Below are positions 17,424-25,860 of a stretch of DNA of 64,000 nucleotides, piece by piece. The DNA comes from Flavobacterium aquiphilum (lineage in GTDB: Bacteria; Bacteroidota; Bacteroidia; Flavobacteriales; Flavobacteriaceae). A program made the position numbers and the translations under genes. Position 1 is the stretch's first letter; each line of letters starts with the position of its first letter. The stretch covers positions 3,720,001 to 3,784,000 of the forward strand of contig NZ_CP114288.1 of NCBI RefSeq assembly GCF_027111335.1, in the 5' to 3' direction. The notes beneath the pieces were generated by a model, which saw only the letters and a list, made by a program, of their open reading frames with translations, ran no database searches and was not told the origin of the DNA.

Positions 17424-18203
17424 ATGGACATAAGTACGCTCAATCAAACCGAAGCATGGGTAATCGCTCCTTCACTGTTCCTTTTAATGCTTTTTTCAAG
17501 TTTAATCGGAAATAAAATAGGAAACTATATTAGGCTTAAAAAAGATGTAAAAAGCAGACCAACCGAAACTTCTGGTCTTTTAGCCCTGCTTTTTTTCTTA
17601 TTGGCATTTACATTCGGGATGAGTGGTGATCGTTACGATTCGCGAAGAAAAATTGTTATCGAAGAGGCAAATGATATTGGCACCGCTATTTTGCGAAGCG
17701 ATTTATACCCTGATTCAACAAGAGCTTTATTTCGCAAAGATTTTAAGGACTATGTAGAAACAAGAATATCCTTTTACGAAGTAGGTGCAAATCCAAAAGA
17801 AATTCTAAAAACCGATAGTTTGTCGCAAGTGATTTCTTCGAAATTGTGGAAACGAGCTACTAATCTAGCTAAAGATCCAGCTAATCTGGCAGCGACACAA
17901 CAAATGATTCCCGCTTTAAACGCGATGATTGACATAACAACTTCTCGTCTTGCCGGGGAAAAAGCAAAAGTCCCACAAAGCATTCTAATCATGTTGTTTT
18001 TTCTCGCTCTGATAAGTGCCTTCTACAATGGTTATTCGGAAGGTCGCAAAGGCAGAATTGACTGGTTGATACAAATCGGATTTTGTCTTTTAGTATCTCT
18101 CGTTATTCTGTTTACATTAGATTTAGACCGACCAAGAAGGGGTTTTGTAAATCTGGACTTACCTAATCAGACCATAATAGATTTAAGAAAGAATTTCGAA
18201 TAA
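17424..18203 (+). CDS. Bestrophin-like / DUF4239 family membrane protein
   Basis: 259 residues: an N-terminal helix pair (12-32 and about 50-68, GLLALLFFLLAFTFGMSGDR), a soluble helical part with YDSRRKIVIEEANDIGTAIL typical of the family, and two helices near the C-terminus (190-208 and 218-237). The conserved RYDxRR.....EA.. region after the second helix is the hallmark. Function unknown; similarity to bestrophin channels is only structural in name. Single gene. Confidence 0.75.
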   Translation: MDISTLNQTEAWVIAPSLFLLMLFSSLIGNKIGNYIRLKKDVKSRPTETSGLLALLFFLLAFTFGMSGDRYDSRRKIVIEEANDIGTAILRSDLYPDSTRALFRKDFKDYVETRISFYEVGANPKEILKTDSLSQVISSKLWKRATNLAKDPANLAATQQMIPALNAMIDITTSRLAGEKAKVPQSILIMLFFLALISAFYNGYSEGRKGRIDWLIQIGFCLLVSLVILFTLDLDRPRRGFVNLDLPNQTIIDLRKNFE

Positions 18204-18266
18204 TTTTTATTTAGCAATCAAACAAGCGTATTAACCACTGTTATCATAAATTTTATTGACAATTAA

Positions 18267-18298
18267 TTGAATAAACTTCGCTAAAAAAGCTACTTTTG
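18267..18298 (+). promoter_or_regulatory. Promoter of the GHL10 gene
   Basis: TTG (18267-18269), 21 bp, TACTTTTG (18291-18298), 23 bp before the ATG. Confidence 0.7.
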
Positions 18299-18321
18299 AA
18301 TCCTTTATAAAAAAGTCGAAA

Positions 18322-19875
18322 ATGAATTTGAAGAAGTCGCAGTTTTTCCCAATTATATATTTTCTGTTTTTTGCTGTTTTAGGATATGCCCAAAAGAGAG
18401 AAATGTACCCTAAAAACGAATTCAGAGCTGTTTGGATCGCCACTGTTGTCAATATCGACTGGCCGAAAAGCAATATCGATTCGGTTGAAAAACAAAAAAC
18501 CGACTATCTCGAAATTTTGGATACCTACAAAAAACTGAATTACAATGCCGTTATCGTGCAAATACGTTCTGTTGGTGATGCATTGTATCCAACATCATTG
18601 GCTCCTTGGTCGCGCTACCTAACTGGAAAAGAAGGAAAAGCACCAAGCCCCAATTATGATGTACTCGAATGGATGATTACCGAAGCACATGAACGCGGTT
18701 TCGAATTTCATGCCTGGCTTAACCCGTATCGTGCCACGTTCGATCTGAAAACCGAGACCTTAAGTCCAAGCCACGATTATTACAAACACCCCGAATGGAT
18801 GATTGAATATGGGGGCAAATATTACTATAACCCTGCCCTTCCCGAAGTACAACAGCACTTAACATCAATTGTTGAAGAGGTCGTAATAAAATATGATATC
18901 GATGCCATCCATTTTGATGATTATTTTTACCCATACAAAATAAAAGGTATCGAGTTTAATGATGCCGCTTCGTATCAAAAATACGGAAACGGGCTTTCTC
19001 TTGCAGATTGGAGGCGTTCCAATGTGACAAACTTTGTTAAAAACATTTCTTTTTCCATTAAAAAACTAAAACCATGGGTACAATTTGGTATCAGTCCGTT
19101 TGGGGTTTGGCGCAACAAATCTGTTGATCCTAAAGGCTCGGATACCCAATCAGGACAAACCAATTATGATGATTTGTATGCTGATCCTATGGATTGGATG
19201 AACAATAAATGGATTGATTATATCGTGCCGCAATTGTACTGGAGTATTGATCACAAAACAGCTTCGTATGCAAAACTGATAAAATGGTGGTCTGAAAACA
19301 CTCCAGCCAGTACCGCACTTTATATAGGGAATAGCACTTATAAAATCAAATCCGATTCAGACAAACATTGGAACAACAAATTTGAAATTCCTAATCAAAT
19401 AGACCTTACTCGTTCCTATGACAACGTGCAAGGAAATGGTTTTTTTAGTGCCAAATGGTTTGTCGACAAAAATCAGGACGTAGTTAAAGTGCTTAAAGAA
19501 AACGAATATAAATATCCTGCATTGCCATTACCAGTTCCAAATTTCAAAAAGCAGATAACCGAAACCCTTCTGATTAATTCCATCACTAAGGACGCCGACT
19601 TTTACTATATTTCGTTCAAGAAACCTGCACAATTGGCAAAAGTAAGATACATAGTTGTGTATGGCGCAAAGGATACTTCTAAAATAAACATTAAAGATGC
19701 CTGCCAAATTTTGGATAAAATCGCAGTCGTTGAAGAAAACGGAACCTACCAAATAGAAGTTCCAGCCAATCTAATGATTGGTAAAGCGGCCTTTGCCTTT
19801 ACTTTTGTAGATCACTACGCCAACGAAAGCCCTGAAACAGTAATTGATTTGCAGGTGGAAACGCAAACGAAATAA
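18322..19875 (+). CDS. GHL10 (DUF187) family glycoside hydrolase-like protein
   Basis: 517 residues; signal peptide ending VLGYAQ, then a TIM-barrel GHL10 domain (about 30-350) with NEFRAVWIATVVNIDWP, VIVQIRSVGDALYPT, EFHAWLNPYRATF and AIHFDDYFYPY. A fibronectin-like C-terminal domain follows (about 410-517). Family knowledge: E. coli DigH (YddW), a DUF187 protein, cleaves glycan strands stripped of peptides in peptidoglycan. It is followed by an AmpG-like transporter and NagZ, so a role in cell-wall turnover is a reasonable inference. It has its own promoter. A pair of 17-bp inverted repeats follows in the gap. Confidence 0.85.
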   Translation: MNLKKSQFFPIIYFLFFAVLGYAQKREMYPKNEFRAVWIATVVNIDWPKSNIDSVEKQKTDYLEILDTYKKLNYNAVIVQIRSVGDALYPTSLAPWSRYLTGKEGKAPSPNYDVLEWMITEAHERGFEFHAWLNPYRATFDLKTETLSPSHDYYKHPEWMIEYGGKYYYNPALPEVQQHLTSIVEEVVIKYDIDAIHFDDYFYPYKIKGIEFNDAASYQKYGNGLSLADWRRSNVTNFVKNISFSIKKLKPWVQFGISPFGVWRNKSVDPKGSDTQSGQTNYDDLYADPMDWMNNKWIDYIVPQLYWSIDHKTASYAKLIKWWSENTPASTALYIGNSTYKIKSDSDKHWNNKFEIPNQIDLTRSYDNVQGNGFFSAKWFVDKNQDVVKVLKENEYKYPALPLPVPNFKKQITETLLINSITKDADFYYISFKKPAQLAKVRYIVVYGAKDTSKINIKDACQILDKIAVVEENGTYQIEVPANLMIGKAAFAFTFVDHYANESPETVIDLQVETQTK

Positions 19876-19890
19876 AGTTTAAAATTCAAA

Positions 19891-19976
19891 ATTGTTTAAT
19901 CGTTTAAAATCATAAGATTAAAACCTTAAACAACTTAAACGATTAAACAATTTAAACATATAAACGATTAAACAAT
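19891..19976. repeat. Inverted repeat with an extra direct copy after the GHL10 gene
   Basis: ATTGTTTAATCGTTTAA (19891-19907) is the exact reverse complement of 19935-19951; a third copy of AAACGATTAAACAAT follows at 19962-19976. Could terminate or stabilise the GHL10 transcript. Confidence 0.65.
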
Positions 19977-19996
19977 AAATAAAACCTACATAAACA

Positions 19997-21316
19997 ATGA
20001 GAGAAAACAAGCCTTGGTATTGGATTCCGTTTTTGAATTTTGCATCGGGATTTCCGTATGCCATCATTATTTCCGTTTCGGTGATTATGTACAAAAATTT
20101 AGGAATTAATAATGAAGACATAGGTGTTTATACCAGTTTATTGTATTTACCTTGGGTAATCAAACCATTATGGAGCCCATTTATCGACTTGTATGCTACC
20201 AAAAGAAAATGGTTTCTTGCCATGCAATTGGTAATTGCCATAGCCTTTTTGATTGTCGGATTGACCATTCCTATGAATCATTTCTTTATGTTGAGCTTGG
20301 CACTATTTTGGGTAGCAGCGTTTGCCTCTGCCTCCAATGATGTAGCCAGCGATGGTTTTTATATGTTGGCTTTAGCCAAAGAACAACAATCATTCTTCTT
20401 GGGTATTCGAAGCACATTCTACCGTCTTTCGATGCTTACCGCAAATGGACTAATCGTGATTTTAGGAGGATATTTGGAACACCAATACGGCGACAAAACC
20501 AAAGCTTGGTCTTACACAATGATTGTTGTAGCACTAATAATGATATTACTAACGGTTTACAACTTTTTCACAACACCTAAAGTAGAAGAAACAACAGAAA
20601 CCAAAACAACCCACAAAGCAAGCTTTGGAGAAGTGTTTGCTACTTTTTTTCAGAAGAAACAAATCGGACTCATACTGGCATTTATTTTGCTTTTCAGATT
20701 GGGTGAATCTCAATTATTAAAAATGCTGACTCCTTTCCTAATTGACGAAAAATCCAAAGGTGGCTTAGGGCTAACCACCGAAGACGTAGGGATTATTTAC
20801 GGAACTTTTGGAGTAACAGCACTCGTTATAGGCGGAATCCTTGGAGGAATAGCGATCTCCAAAGGAGGATTACGCAAATGGATGTTACCAATGTTTTTGT
20901 CCATGCATTTACCTATCTTGGGTTTTGTTTATTTATCACATTTTCATCCAGTTGGCGATATCAATTTACATTTAGAAATGTTTAGCTACACTTTTGATTA
21001 CATTTTGAATCCATACATTACAGCGGTTGTAATTACCGAACAATTTGGATATGGTTTTGGTTTTGCTGCCTTTATGATGTATTTGATTTATGTAGCCGAA
21101 GGCGAATCCAAAACAGCTCATTATGCTATTGCCACAGGTTTTATGGCTTTGGGCATGATGCTTCCGGGTATGGCAAGCGGATTTATACAGGAATATCTAG
21201 GGTACGGTAATTTCTTTATCTGGGTATTTATAGCAACCATTCCTGGCTTGATATTATCCCAATTTCTAAATTACCCAGCTGACTTTGGCAAGAAAAAGGA
21301 AGAAAACAAGATTTAA
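19997..21316 (+). CDS. MFS transporter, AmpG-like
   Basis: 439 residues, 12 predicted helices, with the AmpG-like N-terminus PWYWIPFLNFASGFPYAIII and the motif LYLPWVIKPLWSPFIDLYATKRKW. A/G-rich segments such as ASASNDVASDGFYMLAL and FAAFMMYLIY also match the AmpG branch, which imports anhydro-muropeptides. It is placed between GHL10 and NagZ, which fits muropeptide recycling: import here, hydrolysis by NagZ in the cytoplasm. The substrate is inferred from context; other sugar importers of this branch cannot be excluded. Confidence 0.78.
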   Translation: MRENKPWYWIPFLNFASGFPYAIIISVSVIMYKNLGINNEDIGVYTSLLYLPWVIKPLWSPFIDLYATKRKWFLAMQLVIAIAFLIVGLTIPMNHFFMLSLALFWVAAFASASNDVASDGFYMLALAKEQQSFFLGIRSTFYRLSMLTANGLIVILGGYLEHQYGDKTKAWSYTMIVVALIMILLTVYNFFTTPKVEETTETKTTHKASFGEVFATFFQKKQIGLILAFILLFRLGESQLLKMLTPFLIDEKSKGGLGLTTEDVGIIYGTFGVTALVIGGILGGIAISKGGLRKWMLPMFLSMHLPILGFVYLSHFHPVGDINLHLEMFSYTFDYILNPYITAVVITEQFGYGFGFAAFMMYLIYVAEGESKTAHYAIATGFMALGMMLPGMASGFIQEYLGYGNFFIWVFIATIPGLILSQFLNYPADFGKKKEENKI

Positions 21317-21389
21317 ACAATTCAATACTTTTTTTATTTTCTCATAAAATTGCAAAGAAGAAAAGAGGGAAACTTATAAAAAACTCAAA

Positions 21390-22988
21390 ATGACACTTGA
21401 ACAAAAAATCGGACAGTTCTTTTTTCCAGCCGTTTTTATCAATGACACGGAAGAGAATATTCAGAAAATAGAACGTTTAATCAGAGATTACAACATTGGT
21501 GGATTGACTTTTTTTCATAGCAGGGCTAGTGCTGCAACTAACTATGAGTCTAAGAAAAAAGTAGAGTTCAATGATGACAGTTATCAAAGATTGAAAGAAC
21601 TGATTATACGTTATCAAAAAAGCGCCAGCACTCCCCTTTTGATGAGCATTGATGCTGAATGGGGTCTAGCCATGCGCGTCGAGAAAACACCACAATATCC
21701 ATACGCTATTACCCTTGGCGCTTTGCCCGAAAGAAAAATCGATTTGGTTTATCAAGTTGGAAAACAAATTGGATTAGACTTAAAATCGGCAGGAATTCAT
21801 TATAATTTGGCTCCATTGGCCGACATCAACAATAACCCAAATAATCCGGTAATTGGATATCGTTCTTTTGGTTCCAATAAAGAAAAAGTCGCACAATATG
21901 CCTTGGAATACCTTCGCGGAATGTCTGATGTTGGAATTCTGGGCTGTCTTAAACACTTCCCGGGACATGGTAATACCAGCGTCGATTCACATTTAGGACT
22001 ACCTGTTTTAGAGGAAAATTTAGAGCAGTTGCTCGAAAACGAATTGGTACCATTCATAAAGGGAATCGAAAATCAAGTTGATTCCATCATGATAGGCCAT
22101 TTGGCTGTTCCTGCTTTGAACGGTGGGAAAGAAACGTCGGCAACTTTGTCTAAAAACATCATAAAATCTCTTTTACGTGAAAAATTAGGTTACGATGGTT
22201 TGGTTATTTCCGATGCTTTGAACATGCATAGCGTTTCCAAATTATATGAAACCAAAGGCCAACTGGAATGGGAAGCTTTCAATGCGGGAAACGATGTGCT
22301 GTGTTTTGCCGAAAACGTACCCGAAGGCATTCAGGCAATTCTGAAAAACGCCAGTCCGGAGCGAATAGAAGCCAGCTTGAACCGTATTATGAAATGCAAA
22401 GAAAAAGCAGGCCTATTCGACAACAATCCAAGCCCTGCTGCTGATTTCGACTTTAAAGCCACTTCCGCACTCAATCGAAAAATCGCCGACTATTGCATTA
22501 CTGAAATTAAAGACAAAAATAGTTCGATACTTCTCTTTGATTCCAAAAACAGGGAGAAACTTGCCAAATTAAGCGTTTATAAATCAATTGAAAATCCGTT
22601 TTTCAAAACTTTGGAAAATGTTTTGCCTTCGCCGGAATATGCAATTGAAAATGGCAATGATTTAACTGAAACAACGATAAAAGAAGACCTTATCCCTTTC
22701 GATACCATTCTCATTTCTTTATTTGTCCCAAAAGCAAAACCTTTGAACAAATTTGAATTGGAAGACTCGGTTTTAGAATTCTTAGGGCAATTGTTTCAAA
22801 CTAAAAAATGCATCCTTTATGTTTTTGGAAATCCATATGCGCTGCAAGTGATTCCGAATTTGGATTATACCTACGGAATTGTAGAAATGTATCAGGATTT
22901 TACAGAATTTCAAGAAAGTGCTGCCGAACAATTGATGGAAGATAAAAAAGGAAAAGGAAGCCTACCGGTTTCACTAACAAACATTTAG
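21390..22988 (+). CDS. nagZ: Glycoside hydrolase family 3 beta-N-acetylglucosaminidase (NagZ-like)
   Basis: 532 residues without a signal peptide, hence cytoplasmic. The GH3 barrel (1-340) has the NagZ signature LKHFPGHGNTSVDSH with the catalytic Asp-His pair, and the nucleophile region GLVISDALNMHSV. A C-terminal domain of about 190 residues follows, shorter than in large GH3 enzymes but longer than in proteobacterial NagZ. It removes GlcNAc from muropeptides. 73 bp downstream of the AmpG-like gene, same strand, probably one transcript. Confidence 0.88.
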   Translation: MTLEQKIGQFFFPAVFINDTEENIQKIERLIRDYNIGGLTFFHSRASAATNYESKKKVEFNDDSYQRLKELIIRYQKSASTPLLMSIDAEWGLAMRVEKTPQYPYAITLGALPERKIDLVYQVGKQIGLDLKSAGIHYNLAPLADINNNPNNPVIGYRSFGSNKEKVAQYALEYLRGMSDVGILGCLKHFPGHGNTSVDSHLGLPVLEENLEQLLENELVPFIKGIENQVDSIMIGHLAVPALNGGKETSATLSKNIIKSLLREKLGYDGLVISDALNMHSVSKLYETKGQLEWEAFNAGNDVLCFAENVPEGIQAILKNASPERIEASLNRIMKCKEKAGLFDNNPSPAADFDFKATSALNRKIADYCITEIKDKNSSILLFDSKNREKLAKLSVYKSIENPFFKTLENVLPSPEYAIENGNDLTETTIKEDLIPFDTILISLFVPKAKPLNKFELEDSVLEFLGQLFQTKKCILYVFGNPYALQVIPNLDYTYGIVEMYQDFTEFQESAAEQLMEDKKGKGSLPVSLTNI

Positions 22989-23042
22989 GATCACACAATA
23001 ACACTAAGCTATCGGTAGATAAAAATTAATAATAAAACTTTA

Positions 23043-23074
23043 TTGCAAGGCTTTTTTTAGAAGCTTTATATTTG
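23043..23074 (+). promoter_or_regulatory. Promoter of the peroxiredoxin gene
   Basis: TTG (23043-23045), 21 bp, TATATTTG (23067-23074), perfect to the Bacteroidota form, 38 bp before the ATG. Confidence 0.75.
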
Positions 23075-23112
23075 CATCAATAAAAATAATAAACAACAAA
23101 AATTAATTAAAT

Positions 23113-23751
23113 ATGTCATTAGTAGGTAAAAAAATTCCAAGTATTGCAGTAGACGCTATCTCAGAAATGGGCGATAATTTAAAAATCAACATCTTCGAAG
23201 AAGCTACACAAAACAACAAAAAAGTACTTTTGTTTTGGTACCCAAAAGATTTCACTTTTGTATGTCCAACAGAATTACACGCTTTTCAAGCTGCTTTACC
23301 AGAATTTGAAAAAAGAAATACAATCGTAATTGGAGCTTCTTGCGATACTAACGAAGTACACTTTGCTTGGTTGAATACTCCAAAAAACAATGGTGGAATC
23401 GAAGGTGTTACTTACCCTATCCTTGCAGACACTAACAGAAACTTAGCTAACATTTTAGGAATCCTTGATATTGAATCTACTAGCTATAGCGAAGACACTG
23501 ATTCAGTTATCATCGAAGGTTCAAACGTTCCTTACAGAGCTACATACTTAATTGACGAAACTGGAAAAATTTTCCACGAAAGCGTAAACGATATGCCACT
23601 AGGACGTAACGTAAACGAATACTTAAGAATGGTTGATGCTTACACTCACATCCAAACTAAAGGTGAAGTTTGTCCTGCAAACTGGGAAGCTGGTAAAGAA
23701 GCTATGACTGCTGACAGAAAAAGTACTGCAGAATACTTAAGCTTAAACTAA
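23113..23751 (+). CDS. 2-Cys peroxiredoxin (AhpC/TSA family)
   Basis: 212 residues. Peroxidatic Cys51 in FWYPKDFTFVCPTELHAFQ and resolving Cys187 in GEVCPANWEAG, with the conserved SCDTNEVHFAW and RATYLIDE segments. It reduces peroxides and is recharged by a thioredoxin, plausibly the one encoded next. Codon use is strongly biased to A/T-ending major codons, as in highly expressed genes. Strong promoter upstream. No ahpF gene follows, so the thioredoxin route is the natural partner. Confidence 0.92.
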   Translation: MSLVGKKIPSIAVDAISEMGDNLKINIFEEATQNNKKVLLFWYPKDFTFVCPTELHAFQAALPEFEKRNTIVIGASCDTNEVHFAWLNTPKNNGGIEGVTYPILADTNRNLANILGILDIESTSYSEDTDSVIIEGSNVPYRATYLIDETGKIFHESVNDMPLGRNVNEYLRMVDAYTHIQTKGEVCPANWEAGKEAMTADRKSTAEYLSLN

Positions 23752-23766
23752 TAACAATAGCAATGA

Positions 23767-23800
23767 CAATGGCAATTTTCAATTTTAAAAATTGCCATTG
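23767..23800 (+). promoter_or_regulatory. Intercistronic hairpin between peroxiredoxin and thioredoxin genes
   Basis: Perfect 13-bp stem CAATGGCAATTTT / AAAATTGCCATTG with an 8-nt loop. No T-run follows, so it looks more like an mRNA-stabilising or attenuating element than a full terminator. Confidence 0.55.
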
Positions 23801-23831
23801 AAGTTGTAATTGAAATTTAAATTTTAAAAAC

Positions 23832-24140
23832 ATGCTAATAGAATTAAACGAAGACACGTTAGCGTCTTTAATAGCGCAAAACGAAAAAGTGGTGGTTCAA
23901 TACTCTGCCTCTTGGTGTGGGAATTGCCGAATCATGAAACCAAAATTTAAAAAACTGGCTTTAGACAATGACGGAATTTCATTTGTTTTGGTAGATGCCG
24001 AAAGTTTTCCGGAATCCAGAAAACTAGCCAACGTAAGCAACTTGCCTACATTTGCCACTTTCGTAAACGGAAAATTGGTAAACGAGACTCAAACTAACAA
24101 ACAGGAAGTTTTGATCGAATTGGTGAACGAAATAGTTTAA
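23832..24140 (+). CDS. Thioredoxin family protein
   Basis: 102 residues, a bare thioredoxin fold with active site SWCGNC (Cys29/32; the usual form is WCGPC, here Asn replaces Pro). The conserved cis-Pro is in NLPTFATF. Cytoplasmic. Located between the peroxiredoxin and a small acidic protein on the same strand, it is the likely reductant or partner of the peroxiredoxin. The Asn in CGNC should shift the redox potential. Confidence 0.88.
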   Translation: MLIELNEDTLASLIAQNEKVVVQYSASWCGNCRIMKPKFKKLALDNDGISFVLVDAESFPESRKLANVSNLPTFATFVNGKLVNETQTNKQEVLIELVNEIV

Positions 24141-24198
24141 TTTTAGATCGTTAGACTTACTTAGATTTTTAGATACTATATTATTAAAAATTTAAAGA

Positions 24199-24250
24199 AA
24201 GTCTAAGAAGTCTAAGCAAGTCTAAGCAAGTCTAATAATCTAAGAAATCT
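24199..24250. repeat. Short tandem repeat, about 10-bp unit
   Basis: Four consecutive units close to AGTCTAAGCA followed by shortened TCTAAGAAA, between the thioredoxin and DUF6952 genes, ending 6 bp before the next ATG. Confidence 0.65.
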
Positions 24251-24255
24251 ACAAA

Positions 24256-24513
24256 ATGAAGTTACCCGTAATAAAACACCTTACCCAATTCATTGAGGAA
24301 AACGACCAGGATTACATAATCGAAACGCTGGAAGTATTGGAATCCATGACTGAAATCGCCTCTTTAAAAGACGAAGAACTAGATGTCATTGGCGAATTGA
24401 TTTCGAACATGTACGGCGCACTTGAAGTTCACAAAATGATACAACAAGGAACCGATAAAAAAGAAGCCCTGAATGCCTTTATGAAAAGAGTTCTCGGAGC
24501 AATTGACAAATAA
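24256..24513 (+). CDS. Small acidic protein, DUF6952-like
   Basis: 85 residues, helical, acidic, no signal or membrane segment (opens MKLPVIKHLTQFIEENDQDY; core GELISNMYGALEVHKMI). I believe this is the DUF6952 family, found in Bacteroidota; no function is known. Third in the peroxiredoxin-thioredoxin group and followed by the group's terminator, so a role around the thioredoxin or peroxide stress is an inference from position only. Confidence 0.75.
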   Translation: MKLPVIKHLTQFIEENDQDYIIETLEVLESMTEIASLKDEELDVIGELISNMYGALEVHKMIQQGTDKKEALNAFMKRVLGAIDK

Positions 24514-24543
24514 CAACTACCATATATATTATCAAAAAACAAG

Positions 24544-24574
24544 AAGCGTTTCCTGAAAAGAGACGCTTTTTTTT
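24544..24574 (+). terminator. Terminator of the peroxiredoxin-thioredoxin-DUF6952 group
   Basis: AAGCGTTTC / GAGACGCTT stem with one G-T pair, then a run of eight T. Confidence 0.85.
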
Positions 24575-24611
24575 ATGAAGCAAGAACATGCAATTTTCCC
24601 TGAAAGTTTCC

Positions 24612-24680
24612 TCCCGCTTTCGCTTCAATCTCTTGTACTGAACCCCAGTACAAGAGGATTTCCACTACAATCGGGGCTAA
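24612..24680 (-). repeat. Structured intergenic repeat, copy 2
   Basis: 11-bp stem (24630-24640 with 24646-24656, loop AACCC) with flanks CCCGCTTTCGCTTCAAT and GGATTTCCACTACAATCGGG, homologous to copy 1 at 10414-10474. Compensating changes in the stem (GTGCCG/CGGCAC versus GTACTG/CAGTAC) show the hairpin itself is conserved. Confidence 0.75.
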
Positions 24681-24736
24681 AAATCAACATTCTGCTTTTT
24701 TAGGAGAGAAATGTATTGATGCAACCGGTATTATTT

Positions 24737-24775
24737 GCCACCCCGCCCTGCGGGCACCCCTCCAAAGGAGGGGAA
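24737..24775. repeat. GC-rich double hairpin
   Basis: GCCC-TGC-GGGC followed by CCCCTCC-AAA-GGAGGGG. Its G+C content is far above the surroundings; probably a dispersed repeat. Confidence 0.6.
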
Positions 24776-24794
24776 ATAACAAACTGCAAACAAT

Positions 24795-24843
24795 AAACTT
24801 CTAAACTCCTAAACTCCTAAACCTTCTAAACTTCTAAACCTTC
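24795..24843. repeat. Tandem repeat, AAACTYCT unit, about six copies
   Basis: Consecutive AAACTTCT, AAACTCCT, AAACTCCT, AAACCTTCT, AAACTTCT and a partial copy. Confidence 0.7.
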
Positions 24844-24928
24844 AATCTAAAAAAACATAGGGATTTAGAAACATTAGATTCTCAGCAACTCAAAAAAACA
24901 AATCCTTTTAGATTCAAATTTTAATCCT

Positions 24929-24936
24929 TACTTTTG
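24929..24936 (+). promoter_or_regulatory. -7 element of tpx
   Basis: TACTTTTG, 26 bp before the ATG; no TTG at the expected distance. Confidence 0.5.
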
Positions 24937-24961
24937 AACCTCACAAAAAAAACAAACATTT

Positions 24962-25459
24962 ATGGCTACCGTAACATTAAAAGGAAACCCAATACACACT
25001 TCAGGAGAACTACCAAAAGTAGGATCAAAATTGGCAAATTTTAAATTAGTAAAAAGCGATTTATCTGTTGCTGATTTGAGCACTTTTGCTGGTAAAAAAT
25101 TAGTTTTAAATATTTTCCCTAGCATCGATACAGGAACTTGTGCAGCGTCAGTTAGAAAATTCAACGAAACTGCAAGCAAATTAGAAAACACCAGTGTTTT
25201 GTGTATTTCCAGAGATTTACCGTTTGCACAACAACGTTTTTGTGGTGCTGAAGGGCTTGAAAATGTAGTAAACTTATCAGACTTTCAAGAAGGAACTTTT
25301 GGAAAAGACAATGGTTTGGATTTTATCGATGGCCCTTTGAAAGGACTACATTCAAGAGTTATCATAGTTACTGATGAAAACGGTGTTGTAAAACACACAG
25401 AACAAGTAGGCGAAATCGTAAACGAACCTAATTATGAAGCTGCTTTAGCTGCACTTTAA
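24962..25459 (+). CDS. tpx: Thiol peroxidase Tpx
   Basis: 165 residues of the atypical 2-Cys peroxiredoxin family. Peroxidatic Cys60 in PSIDTGTCAASVRKF and resolving Cys94 in QRFCGAEGLENV, exactly the Tpx spacing. It reduces lipid and hydrogen peroxides with thioredoxin. First of a same-strand run (9 bp to dgkA, then ftsK). Its own -7 element lies 26 bp upstream. Confidence 0.95.
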   Translation: MATVTLKGNPIHTSGELPKVGSKLANFKLVKSDLSVADLSTFAGKKLVLNIFPSIDTGTCAASVRKFNETASKLENTSVLCISRDLPFAQQRFCGAEGLENVVNLSDFQEGTFGKDNGLDFIDGPLKGLHSRVIIVTDENGVVKHTEQVGEIVNEPNYEAALAAL

Positions 25460-25468
25460 TATTCTATA

Positions 25469-25843
25469 ATGGAATTTCAAAAAGACAACACATTGCTTAC
25501 CGGCCGATTGAAAAGCGTAAAATTCGCTTTTCAAGGTGCCGTAAAATTAATTACTACCGAGCACAGCGTAATGGTCCAATTTTCAATTGGAATCCTGATG
25601 ACAATTGCCGGTATTTATTTTCAAATCACAGCCACCGAATGGCTTTTTCAAACCCTGGCCATTGGTTTAGTCATGAGCATTGAAGGATTAAATACGGCTG
25701 TAGAAAAAATAGCCGATTTTATTCATCCCAATTTTCACGAAAAAATTGGTTTTATAAAAGATATTGCCGCTGGAGCAGTATTTTTTGCCGCACTAACAGC
25801 AATTGCAATTGGTCTGATTATTTATGTCCCAAAATTTTTATAG
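25469..25843 (+). CDS. dgkA: Diacylglycerol/undecaprenol kinase (DgkA-type)
   Basis: 124 residues, three membrane helices, with the family motif EGLNTAVEKIADFI (catalytic Glu region) and FIKDIAAGAV. In Gram-negative members it phosphorylates diacylglycerol; Bacteroidota and Gram-positive forms often act on undecaprenol, and the sequence alone does not separate these. It lies between tpx (9 bp) and ftsK (17 bp), probably one transcript. Confidence 0.9.
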   Translation: MEFQKDNTLLTGRLKSVKFAFQGAVKLITTEHSVMVQFSIGILMTIAGIYFQITATEWLFQTLAIGLVMSIEGLNTAVEKIADFIHPNFHEKIGFIKDIAAGAVFFAALTAIAIGLIIYVPKFL

Positions 25844-25860
25844 GTTCAATTAATTCAAGA

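Larger units (their letters stand above)
24514..24961. other. Repeat-rich intergenic region, 448 bp
   Basis: In order: terminator (24544-24574), structured repeat copy 2 (24612-24680), a GC-rich double hairpin (24737-24775), an AAACTYCT tandem repeat (24795-24843) and the tpx -7 element. No gene. Confidence 0.75.

Noticed and set aside
24199..24250. CRISPR or regulator binding array
   Set aside because: Units are 8-10 bp and contiguous without spacers; best read as simple tandem repeat.
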